Shown in pieces: positions 9,170-17,924 of a DNA stretch of 64,000 nucleotides. The DNA comes from CAYRUD01 sp964427425 (GTDB lineage Bacteria > Chlamydiota > Chlamydiia > Chlamydiales > FEN-1388): NCBI GenBank assembly GCA_964427425.1, contig CAYRUD010000014.1, forward strand, positions 372,001-436,000, read 5' to 3'. The position numbers and the translations under genes were made by a program. How positions within the stretch are numbered: position 1 is the stretch's first letter; the number at the start of each line of letters is the position of its first letter. Below the pieces are notes generated by a model. The model saw only the letters and a list, made by a program, of their open reading frames with translations. It did no database searches and was not told the origin of the DNA.

Positions 9170-11023
9170 TCAAGCTGCGCAATCGCAGTTTGTATTGGGC
9201 TCTTTGTCTGAGAGGGATGGTATCACGCTGTCGATCACAAGATTAAAAGCCTCATCGACATAGTGATCCATGGTGTTGAAGTGCTCAAGGGTTATTTCGC
9301 CGAATGGCTCGTCTGAAATAAAAAGAACCATGGATGTAAAAGCACTAGAGTGTATGCGGAAAAACTCTCCATAATAGCGCGCTTCAACATCTATCGATTG
9401 AATCTTCTTCTTTTGTAAATCTTTTAAAAATTTCTCAGTTTCCTGGACAGGGCTTTGAACCCATCCATGAAGCTGTACTGTTTTTACTTTCTCATTTCGC
9501 AAATTTTTGAGAAGGAGAGCTGCTCTATTCCTGAAGGGAAGAAACGGAGTCTCTGGAGTAGAAAAAGAGAGTGGGATAATAGCACTGCCTATAGGGAGAT
9601 TCTCGGATAGGCTTCCAGCAGTTCCAAAATAGTGGAAATGTCTTATTCCCTTTTTGTAGAAGTAGTCTAAGAGCTCAAGAAGTTGATCTCCATATACACA
9701 TTTGGATAAGAGAATACGGCTTTTTGTCCTTGCGTTTTCATACAGATCTATATGCAGACCGGACTCAGAAAACATTGTATGCGCCCATTCTGGGTTTTTC
9801 TGAAGTCGTCTTGATATCGCATTTTTAAAACCAATAATGAGCATATCAGTTGGTTGAAAAGAGATCTTTTCACAATGTGGGACAGCTTTGAAGAGAGAGC
9901 AAGGGTTCATATGCGTTACAAGGCGCACTGTTTTAAATCTGGAAATCACGCTGAATTGATAAGCGACATGCTGAAGCGTGTCTTTCCCATTTAAATTGCT
10001 TACAATAAAGCGAACTTGTTGGGTTATTGGATTCTTAGTAATATGATAATTTCTCAGTTTCCGAACTGCTTGAGAGTTGATTTCATATACTTCTGAAAAG
10101 CCTTCTGATTGATGAAAGGCTATAGCTTCCTCTGTGCTTCCTAAATGGAAATATGTCTCATTTTCTCCAAATAACTTACTGTTAATAAGTGCTTTAGGAA
10201 ATCTATCGCCGCAATATACTTCGATGTCGATGGTGTGTTTTTCCTCAAGAGGAGCTTTCGGTAGTTCAAATGTTGAAATGGTTACTTGAGGTTTTTCTTG
10301 CTGATCGAAATGAGCCCTTTGAAGGCTATGAAGTTTAGCATACGGCTCGTTCCGAATTGTGGATATTAGCATCTTCTCCGCTTTCTCTCCAAAGACTGTG
10401 GCCTTATGTGGGCCAAAGCGCTTTTCCCGTATAACCGAATAGATGAATTGATCAACTCTTGCGAGATTTGACATGAGGGGTTGGAATGGTGGTGTACAGG
10501 AATTATCTAGATTCTCGTTTGGAAAAAGGAGTGTAATTTCTCGAATAAATGCTGAAAAAGCTTCTTCATGTAATAACTTTTTCAGTGGGAGCAATCTTTC
10601 ATGAGTTGAAGAATATAGACCCTTTTGCTCTATAAATTTGTTAATCGGAGAGGGCTGAATGATACCCTTTTCAGTCTTTCGTATAATAAAGTGTACTTCG
10701 TCTTGCTTCTGCAAATCTCTTACATAGGTCTCTTTTCCAGACCAAGGCTCAATGATCGGAATGATACGATCGCCTATATCTGAAAGGCAAGCTTTTACCA
10801 TTCTTAGTCGTTCGGATGCTGAGGCATTGTAACTCTTTGAATCAGAGGGTAATCGCTCGATCATAACGATGCAACGATCCAGGCTGTTATCAGCAAGCGA
10901 GTTCTTAATTATTTCAACTTCTTCAACACTTACTGGGTCAAAAGGCCCCGAATAAAATCCAATTTTGGCCCAAAGTGAAGATACAGAAAATATAAATGCA
11001 AGAAGGATAAATTTGCTTTTCAT
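9170..11023 (-). CDS. Secreted fusion: nucleotidyltransferase-like plus nucleoside-phosphorylase-like domains
   Basis: A 617-residue protein with a Sec signal peptide (MKSKFILLAFIFSVSSLWA). Residues ~20-165 resemble the NadD/cytidylyltransferase fold: GFYSGPFDPVSVEEVEIIKN matches the G-x-FDP start, SERLRMVKACL matches the ERLxML helix, and LYSSTHERLLPL matches the SSTxIR loop. The catalytic HxGH motif is replaced by SVEE, so the usual transferase chemistry is doubtful. Residues ~380-610 look like a purine nucleoside phosphorylase/MTA-SAH nucleosidase domain (FHYFGTAGSLSENLPIGSAI, then SIDVEARYY and SDEPFGE). A role in nucleotide or NAD salvage outside the cytoplasm is conceivable but is inference. 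The gene ends with the Cys-containing tail NTNCDCAA. Confidence 0.72.
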   Translation of the reverse strand: MKSKFILLAFIFSVSSLWAKIGFYSGPFDPVSVEEVEIIKNSLADNSLDRCIVMIERLPSDSKSYNASASERLRMVKACLSDIGDRIIPIIEPWSGKETYVRDLQKQDEVHFIIRKTEKGIIQPSPINKFIEQKGLYSSTHERLLPLKKLLHEEAFSAFIREITLLFPNENLDNSCTPPFQPLMSNLARVDQFIYSVIREKRFGPHKATVFGEKAEKMLISTIRNEPYAKLHSLQRAHFDQQEKPQVTISTFELPKAPLEEKHTIDIEVYCGDRFPKALINSKLFGENETYFHLGSTEEAIAFHQSEGFSEVYEINSQAVRKLRNYHITKNPITQQVRFIVSNLNGKDTLQHVAYQFSVISRFKTVRLVTHMNPCSLFKAVPHCEKISFQPTDMLIIGFKNAISRRLQKNPEWAHTMFSESGLHIDLYENARTKSRILLSKCVYGDQLLELLDYFYKKGIRHFHYFGTAGSLSENLPIGSAIIPLSFSTPETPFLPFRNRAALLLKNLRNEKVKTVQLHGWVQSPVQETEKFLKDLQKKKIQSIDVEARYYGEFFRIHSSAFTSMVLFISDEPFGEITLEHFNTMDHYVDEAFNLVIDSVIPSLSDKEPNTNCDCAA

Positions 11024-11199
11024 ACGAAGATTTTTGGAGAGGGGACTTTTTAGGGTTCTTTCTCTTGATCCTCATGGTACTGAAGAATGTGTAAGCAAGA
11101 GAATAAGACATAAGACCGAATATGATAGCATGCTTAACCGTTTGATTTCCAATTGTATTAATTAATTTATAAACCTTGTTTTTTAATTAATTTATTGAT

Positions 11200-12168
11200 T
11201 TATCGCGTGGTGTAATATTTAGTATTGATTACATCGTCTATTGAGAAAAGATTGGACTGCAGTTCATACAAAGCGCCATAAGATGGCGATTGTCGTTTAA
11301 GCAGCTCTTTAAGACCCTTGCGATGGAGCACAAAGTTTGAATTCATTTCTACAAATCCAAGCTTTTTATAGAATGACTCGGATGAGCTTAAGCTGATTAA
11401 CGATAAATGTACTGTGTCTGAATTCTTATTAGACAGAATATCGTATGCAATATGGGTTATGATCGCAGTGGCAGCTCCTCTAATAGCAGGAGTCTTTCTT
11501 GCCAGTACAGAAAGATTATTCGGGCGAGTTGCGAGATCTAATAGAGAAATATTGCCATGATTATCGACACTAGTACATCCAATAGCTTGGACTTCTCCAT
11601 TATCTGTGGTCGCAACGTAAATACTCTTTCGGCTATCAATTTTTATTGAGCAGTTCTTGTCGAGCTGATTAATGATCATGTACGAGTCGTCGAGAATTTC
11701 TTTTTGTTGTAAAGAGAGTTCACTAACTGCTGAATATCCGATTATTCTTCTCTCGTGAGCATCCTTCAGCCAAGCGCTGATGATTTCCCTCACTTTATGG
11801 AGGGTTTCATTATTGTGTACTCGAATCGTGTGTAGTTGTGGACGCGTGAAGGAGGGTGTGTCCGATCTTTTAGTTTCAAGGTATTGTGTGAGCAAGGTGT
11901 AACGATCGTAGGCCTTTTCTATCAGCCTCAATATACGAGCATCGGTTGAACTCATTGTTAAAGCTGCGAGAGCTCTCTCAATGAGAGATTGTATACATGC
12001 TTTTTTCGACCAGTTACATCGTGTAATGACTTTATATACATTCTCAATGGCGTGCTTTATTTTCTTGAGACCGTGCTTTTCTTCTCTTTCAAAATCGGAG
12101 ACTATTTGAGGAAGTAAATAGGGGTAAGTATATGGCTTATGAAACTGCTGGGAGATAATATGCTTCAT
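11200..12168 (-). CDS. GNAT-fold acetyltransferase-like protein, copy 2 of a tandem pair
   Basis: A 322-residue protein with a helical N-terminal half (~1-110) and a C-terminal GNAT acetyltransferase-like domain (~190-305). The acetyl-CoA loop region reads RGAATAIITHIAYDIL, and the closing beta-bulge region reads SSESFYKKLGFVEMNS, typical of GNAT C-termini. Its start is two bases after the stop of the paralogue upstream (TGA-AA-ATG), so the two are surely co-transcribed. The substrate is unknown. The pair shares the whole architecture, including the N-terminal helical part, and therefore arose by tandem duplication. Confidence 0.78.
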   Translation of the reverse strand: MKHIISQQFHKPYTYPYLLPQIVSDFEREEKHGLKKIKHAIENVYKVITRCNWSKKACIQSLIERALAALTMSSTDARILRLIEKAYDRYTLLTQYLETKRSDTPSFTRPQLHTIRVHNNETLHKVREIISAWLKDAHERRIIGYSAVSELSLQQKEILDDSYMIINQLDKNCSIKIDSRKSIYVATTDNGEVQAIGCTSVDNHGNISLLDLATRPNNLSVLARKTPAIRGAATAIITHIAYDILSNKNSDTVHLSLISLSSSESFYKKLGFVEMNSNFVLHRKGLKELLKRQSPSYGALYELQSNLFSIDDVINTKYYTTR

Positions 12169-12170
12169 TT

Positions 12171-13115
12171 TCAGTCGTAAACTTTCTTCTGCGTGTTTGG
12201 TTGAGCTTCTTCCGTGTGTATCTTGTGATTGGATAATTTCTTGCTTACTATATTCTGAAGCCCATTCCGAGTTATGAAGTACTCTTCTGATGACTCATTT
12301 AGGGTAAATCCTAGCTTTTCATAGAATCGCTTTGCTGTATCTAAGCTTGCAAGGGAAATTTTGACATCAAGAGCGGGCTCTTTGCTCAATATTTCATGTG
12401 CTATGTGAGTGATTAGTGCGGTTCCTATTCCTTTCAGTGGCGGTGTTGGTAATCTAGAAAAGGCGAGATTGTCAGGGTTTGTCGCAATGCCCCATATATC
12501 GCCATCGGTAGGATATTTTACATTAGCTGTAGCAACACCTTGGAGTATCCCGTCATCAGTATGTGCTATATATGCCGCAAAGAAGTCATTGTCTTGCTGT
12601 GGAAACCCATCTAAAATCATCTTTAGGGTATGTAATGAATCCTTAAGAGTTAACTCATGTGTTTTAGACATCTTTGCGACTTTAGCATCCGATAATACGA
12701 GGTTCTCTTTTGCTCTCTCTTGCCATCTTTTAATTACTGTCATTGTTTTTTGAAGAGTCTCTTTATCTCGAATACGAAAAGTATGGATAGTAGGCTGAGT
12801 GGCAGTAATGGCAAGTCTTTCAGGGGATTCTTGATTTCGTATGTATATAACAAGCCTTTTGAAGAGGCTTTCGATTCTTGTAATACTTGGGCTGATTGAT
12901 TTCTGCTTAAGTGCTAAGAGAGCGCGTGTGATGAATGATTGGATATGTGATCGATGCGCCCAGTCCCATCGAGTTATAATTATAGATAAACTATCAACAG
13001 CCTTTTGTATTGCGACTTTACTGATTTTTTCTTTCTCTTCACATCTCTGTACAATATGATGTAATAGGTAGAGCTCTTTAATTGGAATATGTAGTCTATT
13101 CGATAAATAGATCAT
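12171..13115 (-). CDS. GNAT-fold acetyltransferase-like protein, copy 1 of a tandem pair
   Basis: A 314-residue paralogue of the downstream gene. Its helical N-terminal region has a matching segment, WAHRSHIQSFITRALLALK here versus WSKKACIQSLIERALAALT there. The GNAT domain has the CoA loop KGIGTALITHIAHEIL and the terminal motif DTAKRFYEKLGFTLNESSEE. The loop KGIGTA is closer to the consensus Q/R-x-x-G-x-G/A than the copy 2 loop. It is the first gene of a two-gene operon, preceded by a very AT-rich spacer (13116-13197). Acceptor substrate unknown. Confidence 0.8.
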   Translation of the reverse strand: MIYLSNRLHIPIKELYLLHHIVQRCEEKEKISKVAIQKAVDSLSIIITRWDWAHRSHIQSFITRALLALKQKSISPSITRIESLFKRLVIYIRNQESPERLAITATQPTIHTFRIRDKETLQKTMTVIKRWQERAKENLVLSDAKVAKMSKTHELTLKDSLHTLKMILDGFPQQDNDFFAAYIAHTDDGILQGVATANVKYPTDGDIWGIATNPDNLAFSRLPTPPLKGIGTALITHIAHEILSKEPALDVKISLASLDTAKRFYEKLGFTLNESSEEYFITRNGLQNIVSKKLSNHKIHTEEAQPNTQKKVYD

Positions 13116-13197
13116 GAATAACTTAAGTAAATTTATATTAATTAATAGATAATAATATAAATTAACAATAATTATAAGTGTTTGATTAATTTCGTTT

Positions 13198-13731
13198 TTA
13201 AATTAGTTTCTTTGCTTGCCAGCCTCCATCAGGACCGAGAGAGAAATGAACAGGAACACAATTATCAATAATCCACGTATGATCTTTCACTTGCGTCAAG
13301 CATGAGAGCGCCCAATGAATGCCACCATGTGCGACTACAAGCACAGGGCCATCTAACGAGAGAGCCTGATTGATTCCAGAAAGGGTTCTTTTTAGAAATT
13401 CTCTGACATGTGGAAGAGGGGCATCTATAGCATTTGTTCCCAACTTGGTCATATCATCCCATATAAGTCGAGAACACTCACCTAATTCAGGAATCTCATA
13501 ATGAGGAGCGTGGATATTAACAGAGATAATGTCCTTTGTCTCTTTGGCTCTCTTGAGAGGACTAAAGCAGATTGATTTAATAGGAAGAGATGAGATGATA
13601 GGCTCAATCGCCTGGGCTTGTCGAAGACCTGTCGCGTTGAGGGAGATATCGTCATGGTCTACTTTGAACGCTGCGCTATTATGTTCAGTCTGTCCATGAC
13701 GAATGAAATAGAATTCTTTTTTAAGGATCAT
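13198..13731 (-). CDS. Histidine phosphatase superfamily (phosphoglycerate-mutase-like) protein
   Basis: A 177-residue enzyme of the histidine phosphatase superfamily. The catalytic FIRHGQTEHN motif is at residues ~9-18 with the nucleophile His. FSPLKRAKET carries the phosphate-binding Arg (~57-66), and VVAHGGIHWAL (~132-142) holds the second catalytic His. The length fits a small SixA/CobC/GpmB-type phosphatase rather than full-size phosphoglycerate mutase. Substrate cannot be told from sequence. It stands alone between AT-rich spacers. Confidence 0.88.
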   Translation of the reverse strand: MILKKEFYFIRHGQTEHNSAAFKVDHDDISLNATGLRQAQAIEPIISSLPIKSICFSPLKRAKETKDIISVNIHAPHYEIPELGECSRLIWDDMTKLGTNAIDAPLPHVREFLKRTLSGINQALSLDGPVLVVAHGGIHWALSCLTQVKDHTWIIDNCVPVHFSLGPDGGWQAKKLI

Positions 13732-13849
13732 TGGTGATTAAATTATGATTAGCAATATTGTATAAGTCGGTTTTTTAAATTAAAAATTTATACTAATTGT
13801 ATCTTTATACCTGTTTTGTGTAACCCGTTTTTTTGGGAGGACTCTTATC

Positions 13850-14854
13850 ATGGTTACTAGTGATATTGCTCATACTCATTATGTTATGAGAATTCCTGAA
13901 GCTGAATGGGGCGATATTCTTACAAACTCAGAGCTTCCGCAAGAATTACGCTTTCACGATGAGAGTCCTCTGCAATTAAGAGTGGTTAATACTGCTCTTG
14001 CTGTATTCCGTGATCTTGCTGCAGTCTTTCAATCCATTCCTAGTCGTATATTCACTGCCTTTAGGCATATGCCTTTCTCAGAATATTGCTCGATGGAAGA
14101 CCCGGAGTCGTGGCGAACATGGAATCCAGAGAGCTCAGGGCTTCATGTTTGTATCCACGGATTCCATGGGCACCCAGCAATTTGGGATCCTTACATTAGT
14201 AGTATACGACAAAGAGAAGCAGAAGCGGATATCCGTGTGCCATTTGTTCCAAAAGCAGGGAATTGCTCGTTAGAAGAGGCAACGGCTCCTATTCGTGAGA
14301 TGGTCCGCAGTTACATCGAGAATCAAATTGATAAGAAAGAAAATAGTGTTATTCCTATCTCAATCTATGGTGTCTCAAATGGCTCTCGAATAGCATTGAA
14401 CGCTTTGAACGGATTGATTGATGACGGCCTGAAAAGACGGTTAGAAGAGAAGAGAATTCATATAGCAATCAAAGTTGATGCAATAGCTGGCGTCCTTCGA
14501 GGCACCCAAGCGCTGAGGCTGCGCATGGCTAACGGCTCAGATGTCATGAGATGGATCGCAAGAAATGTTTTAAACATTTCTGAAGAGATACTTACTGACT
14601 TTCAATATGAAGGAGAAAGTAGTAGAAGGCTCATAGAGAATATACGTAAAATCAACAACACTGCCAATCTATCATTCAAATATAACTTCTATTCATCAAC
14701 TGAGGATGGCTTAGTGATTCCTCAATCTTCCTTGCCAGTTCTGGGGAAGGGTGAGACGCATCATGTAGTGCATTGCGAAGGACATACAAGTATTGTAAGG
14801 CGTGTCTTGCCTCAAGTTATGGCATCATATGAAGAATGGAAGACGCCGCTGTGA
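13850..14854 (+). CDS. Alpha/beta-hydrolase-like protein
   Basis: A 334-residue protein with an alpha/beta-hydrolase core. VCIHGFHGHPAIWD (~101-114) is the oxyanion-hole strand and loop. The nucleophile elbow is YGVSNGSRIAL (GxSxG, ~171-181), and a likely catalytic His is in CEGHTSIVRRVLPQV near the C-terminus. The first ~90 residues are an extra region with no recognised domain. The start ATG 13850 has a strong ribosome-binding site (GGGAGGA). It could be a lipase or esterase; the substrate is not evident. It converges on the APH-like gene, with 16 bases between the stops. Confidence 0.82.
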   Translation: MVTSDIAHTHYVMRIPEAEWGDILTNSELPQELRFHDESPLQLRVVNTALAVFRDLAAVFQSIPSRIFTAFRHMPFSEYCSMEDPESWRTWNPESSGLHVCIHGFHGHPAIWDPYISSIRQREAEADIRVPFVPKAGNCSLEEATAPIREMVRSYIENQIDKKENSVIPISIYGVSNGSRIALNALNGLIDDGLKRRLEEKRIHIAIKVDAIAGVLRGTQALRLRMANGSDVMRWIARNVLNISEEILTDFQYEGESSRRLIENIRKINNTANLSFKYNFYSSTEDGLVIPQSSLPVLGKGETHHVVHCEGHTSIVRRVLPQVMASYEEWKTPL

Positions 14855-14870
14855 TTGCCATTAAAGCGAG

Positions 14871-15809
14871 CTATTCCAGGTTTGTAATTGTTTCGTGTAC
14901 TACTCGTCGTAAGTTTTGAAAAAGCTTCGGCCTTTCAGGTGGTGTTTCTATAAGGGTTATTATATTCACAAAATCAGTGATAAGAGCTGATTTAAACCAC
15001 TCCACAGGCAGGACTCCACCAAAATCTGTATATCCCTGAGCGAGAGATGACTTGTCGAAAGGGAAATGGCTTCGATGGCGAAGTAAGATAGCAAAGTCGA
15101 TTATTCCTACTCCTGCATGTGCGAATTCCCAATCTAGTACCCACACTTTCCCTTCGTTATAGAGTAAGTTCACTGGTTTAAAATCTGCATGGGTAAGGCA
15201 GATGTTATCCCCAATGATGGGAAAGAAATCTTTATGAGCTTTCATAAATGAAAGGGTTCTATCTGCAAGATCTTCTCCAAGACGGTGTCTTGCATATAAA
15301 CCGTGTGAGAGGATCGATAGAGCTTCTTCATAATAGGGAGAAGATCCTTGCTCGAAAGATTGATCTATTGAGAGGTCTTTTCCGAAAAAGCCCGCCCTAT
15401 CAAATTTGAATGAATGTATCAAAGCGAGGGTGCGACCTAACTCATAAGAGAGGCTCTTTTTCTCATTCGGTGGAGTTAGAGTTATATGTTTCCCTGATAC
15501 AAATTCAAAGAGTGAAAAAGCCTGCGGCTCGTAGTTTTCATCGGCATAGATAAGGAGAGGCACTGGGACGCGATCAGAAATGAGTTGGTAAATGGCTTTC
15601 TCGATTGCGCAATGAGCTCGATCCCGTGCATAGAGTCTTAACACAAATGAGCTACTTCCTATTTGGATTTTATACGTGGTGTTGAGAGCTCCGCCTGAAA
15701 GAAGGCTTACGTGATCAATTTTCGTGTATTGTGGGAACGCTCTTTTGATGATTGTCAAAAGAGCAGCTTGTGTGAGCTCTATATTTTGAATGCTTCTTTC
15801 AACATCCAT
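14871..15809 (-). CDS. Aminoglycoside-phosphotransferase (APH) family kinase
   Basis: A 312-residue protein with the APH/choline-kinase fold. The catalytic Brenner-type motif is LTHADFKPVNLLY (~203-215), followed by the metal-binding VWVLDWEFAHAG. The N-terminal nucleotide loop is LLSGGALNTTYKIQ, and the lysine-position strand reads SSFVLRLYA, with Arg in place of Lys. The family phosphorylates small molecules (homoserine, choline, aminoglycosides, fructosamine), and nothing here points to drug resistance in particular. Start ATG 15809 has GAGAGGAG upstream. It lies 20 bases after the DHFR-like gene and is likely co-transcribed with it. Confidence 0.88.
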   Translation of the reverse strand: MDVERSIQNIELTQAALLTIIKRAFPQYTKIDHVSLLSGGALNTTYKIQIGSSSFVLRLYARDRAHCAIEKAIYQLISDRVPVPLLIYADENYEPQAFSLFEFVSGKHITLTPPNEKKSLSYELGRTLALIHSFKFDRAGFFGKDLSIDQSFEQGSSPYYEEALSILSHGLYARHRLGEDLADRTLSFMKAHKDFFPIIGDNICLTHADFKPVNLLYNEGKVWVLDWEFAHAGVGIIDFAILLRHRSHFPFDKSSLAQGYTDFGGVLPVEWFKSALITDFVNIITLIETPPERPKLFQNLRRVVHETITNLE

Positions 15810-15829
15810 GATACTGCTCCTCTCTTAGG

Positions 15830-16366
15830 TTATCTTGAAATGACTTCGTATTGGAGTTGTGCCAAGCCGCTACGAAAAGATCGTGTAGTAACAAGTCTAC
15901 AAAAGCTTTCTTTCTTTATATATTGGAAGAGAGGGATTCCAGTTCCTAAGATAACGGGGATAATGGATAGGATAATAGTATTGATAAGTCCAAGCTCCAA
16001 GAATTGAGATATCGTTTTGCCCCCGTCAACCCATACATGCTGGATACCTTCTTTGTATAATGTTAAGACCATGGTTTCGAGGTCACCGCGATATAGTTGA
16101 GCATCTTCTCTTACGGATTTAAGCGTTGAGCTGAGAACAATAGATCTTTTTCCTTTGTATGGCCACTCATCGGGCTGTGCTGCAACCTCGTATGTGTTTT
16201 TCCCGAGAATAATAGCATCAATGGACTCAAGAAATTTGCTATAGCCATAGTCTTCATCGGGCAAGGCTACTGTTTCGAGCCAGTCAAGATTTCCATTTTC
16301 TCGGGCAATATATCCATCAATACTTATTGCTATATATACAGATAGTTTGGGGTATTTCTGAGTCAT
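15830..16366 (-). CDS. Dihydrofolate-reductase-like (RibD C-terminal domain) protein
   Basis: A 178-residue protein of the DHFR/RibD C-terminal reductase superfamily: SVYIAISIDGYIARENGNLD at the N-terminus, DAIILGKNTYE, KRSIVLSSTL, HVWVDGGKTISQFLELGLI (NADPH-binding end), and LSIIPVILGTGIPLF. This arrangement is the one usually annotated as a dihydrofolate reductase family protein, often of unknown substrate. I place the start at ATG 16366 (MTQKYPKL...) because it begins right before the first beta strand; a longer frame starting at 16417 adds 17 unlikely residues. It is co-oriented with the APH gene. Confidence 0.87.
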   Translation of the reverse strand: MTQKYPKLSVYIAISIDGYIARENGNLDWLETVALPDEDYGYSKFLESIDAIILGKNTYEVAAQPDEWPYKGKRSIVLSSTLKSVREDAQLYRGDLETMVLTLYKEGIQHVWVDGGKTISQFLELGLINTIILSIIPVILGTGIPLFQYIKKESFCRLVTTRSFRSGLAQLQYEVISR

Positions 16367-16498
16367 GATGTGCTTTCTATTATTAGAGTTAATGGGACGA
16401 TGTATCGGTAAATTCAAAGAACTTAGTATCTTATTTTAATAAGAGTAAGGTAGATCGATCGTGAAAAGATAGCAAACATCAAGGGGTAAAGCTCACTT

Positions 16499-17392
16499 AT
16501 GCTTCATGATAGTGAACTAGAGCTTATTAGGTGGATACAAGAGTTGAGGAGTCCATTCCTTGATCATTTTTTTAAATTTTTAGATTACTTTGATCGGCAA
16601 GAATTCTTCTTTATTTTAGTCCCGGTTATATGGCTCTGTGTTGGATGGAGATCAGGCCTCAGGATTCTCTATGCTCTCCTCCTCTGTAATTACACTAATA
16701 ATCTTCTAAAGGGGTTCTTCTTATCTCCTCGGCCTTTCCATCTTGATCCTCAGGTAGGCGTTATTCAAACGAGTGGCTTGGGGTTTCCTAGTGGAGCTGC
16801 GCAAAATGTTATTTTACTCTCAGGAATTCTACTAAATTCGTGGAAAAGTGCGTGGAGATGGCTTGCTGCCTTTCTCTATATTCTATTGATTTCGTTTTCT
16901 CGAGTTTACTTAGGGCTTCATTTTCCGAGCGATATTGTAGCCGGCTGGTTTGTCGGATTTGGGCTTTTGGCTATCTACATGTATGGATTTCCGACTCTTG
17001 AGAAACGTTTGGCGAATATGTCGCCCTTTTCACGATTTATGACAAGCCAGATCGCTCCTTTGCTTCTGCTTGTCTGCCAATATTCGATACCTACAATACG
17101 AATCACGGGTATTCTCATGGGTGTAGGAACAGGTCTTTCCTTCATTACTTCGTACAAGCTCTTCTTCGCAATGCCCCAGAGTGTACTAGAATATCTAGGA
17201 AGATCGGCAATTGGCATTATAGGATCCTTTTCATGCTACTATCTTCTCAACGCCCTTATTCCAAATACAACTTCAACTACTTTCTTAAAGTTTTTCCTTC
17301 TTGGGCTATGGCTTAGTGTAGGAACGCATCTTGCTGTACGTCTCTTTTATAGAAATCGATTGGCATCTTTCGGAGAGCCCTCTTATGAGTAA
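16499..17392 (+). CDS. PAP2-family membrane phosphatase-like protein
   Basis: A 297-residue integral membrane protein with about six to seven hydrophobic helices. The three PAP2 signature regions are present: KGFFLSPRP (K-x6-RP, ~76-84), GFPSGAAQN (~98-106) and SRVYLGLHFPSD (SR-x5-H-x3-D, ~137-148). The middle motif should be PSGH; here the His is Ala. The family removes phosphate from lipid phosphates such as undecaprenyl pyrophosphate or phosphatidate. Loss of the PSGH His may reduce activity. The start of the HIT gene overlaps its 3' end by 8 bases. Confidence 0.88.
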   Translation: MLHDSELELIRWIQELRSPFLDHFFKFLDYFDRQEFFFILVPVIWLCVGWRSGLRILYALLLCNYTNNLLKGFFLSPRPFHLDPQVGVIQTSGLGFPSGAAQNVILLSGILLNSWKSAWRWLAAFLYILLISFSRVYLGLHFPSDIVAGWFVGFGLLAIYMYGFPTLEKRLANMSPFSRFMTSQIAPLLLLVCQYSIPTIRITGILMGVGTGLSFITSYKLFFAMPQSVLEYLGRSAIGIIGSFSCYYLLNALIPNTTSTTFLKFFLLGLWLSVGTHLAVRLFYRNRLASFGEPSYE

Positions 17393-17924
17393 ATGGATAT
17401 TATATTCTCTCTTTGGTCTCGTAATCATATTAGGAAGTGTCTTCTTAATTTTAAAAAGTCCTTCAAGGAGCTCTTTACAACTTCCTTGTGCTTTCTGTGA
17501 TCAGGAAGTTCTTCTTCGACAGAAATTTTATGAAGACGATCTCGTGATAGCTCTTTACACTCATAAACCAATAGTCCCAGGTCATTGCCTCGTTATTCCC
17601 AAAAGACATGTAGAGCGTTTTGAGATGCTGACAGAGGGTGAGATGTCTCAGATGGGACGAGTCATTCAGAAAGTGCATGGAGCTGCTTCAAATGTTTTCC
17701 AAACGTCCTCTTACCTTCTCTTGCAGAAAAATGGGATAGAGTCTGGGCAAACAGTGCCGCATGTTCATTTTCACTATATTCCACGAAAAGAAGGCGATGG
17801 CTCTGTGATCAAGTTCTTTATTCAGATGAGCGTTGCCAATCTAAAAAGTCCGATTGATTCCGAAGAGATGGAAAAAGTAGTCGAAGAGATGAAGGAAGCT
17901 ATCTCAGCAAGTAAGCCTCATTAA
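17385..17924 (+). CDS. Membrane-anchored HIT family protein
   Basis: A 179-residue protein with an N-terminal membrane helix (about residues 4-24, WILYSLFGLVIILGSVFLIL) and a histidine-triad nucleotide-binding domain. PCAFC near residue 37 may bind zinc, VIPKRHVERF follows, and the HIT signature HVHFHYI is near ~140. HIT proteins hydrolyse or bind purine nucleotides. The start ATG 17385 (with GGAGAG upstream) is chosen over an in-frame upstream start at 17331 that would overlap PAP2 much more. It overlaps the PAP2 gene by 8 bases, so the two are translationally coupled. An N-terminal anchor is unusual for HIT proteins. Confidence 0.88.
   Translation: MSKWILYSLFGLVIILGSVFLILKSPSRSSLQLPCAFCDQEVLLRQKFYEDDLVIALYTHKPIVPGHCLVIPKRHVERFEMLTEGEMSQMGRVIQKVHGAASNVFQTSSYLLLQKNGIESGQTVPHVHFHYIPRKEGDGSVIKFFIQMSVANLKSPIDSEEMEKVVEEMKEAISASKPH

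Noticed and set aside
12409..12753. Plus-strand ORF of 114 codons
   Set aside because: It lies fully inside the GNAT gene on the other strand and has low-complexity shadow composition.
14871..15809. Antibiotic-resistance aminoglycoside phosphotransferase
   Set aside because: The fold motifs are general to APH/choline kinases. Nothing in the sequence singles out a drug-modifying subfamily.
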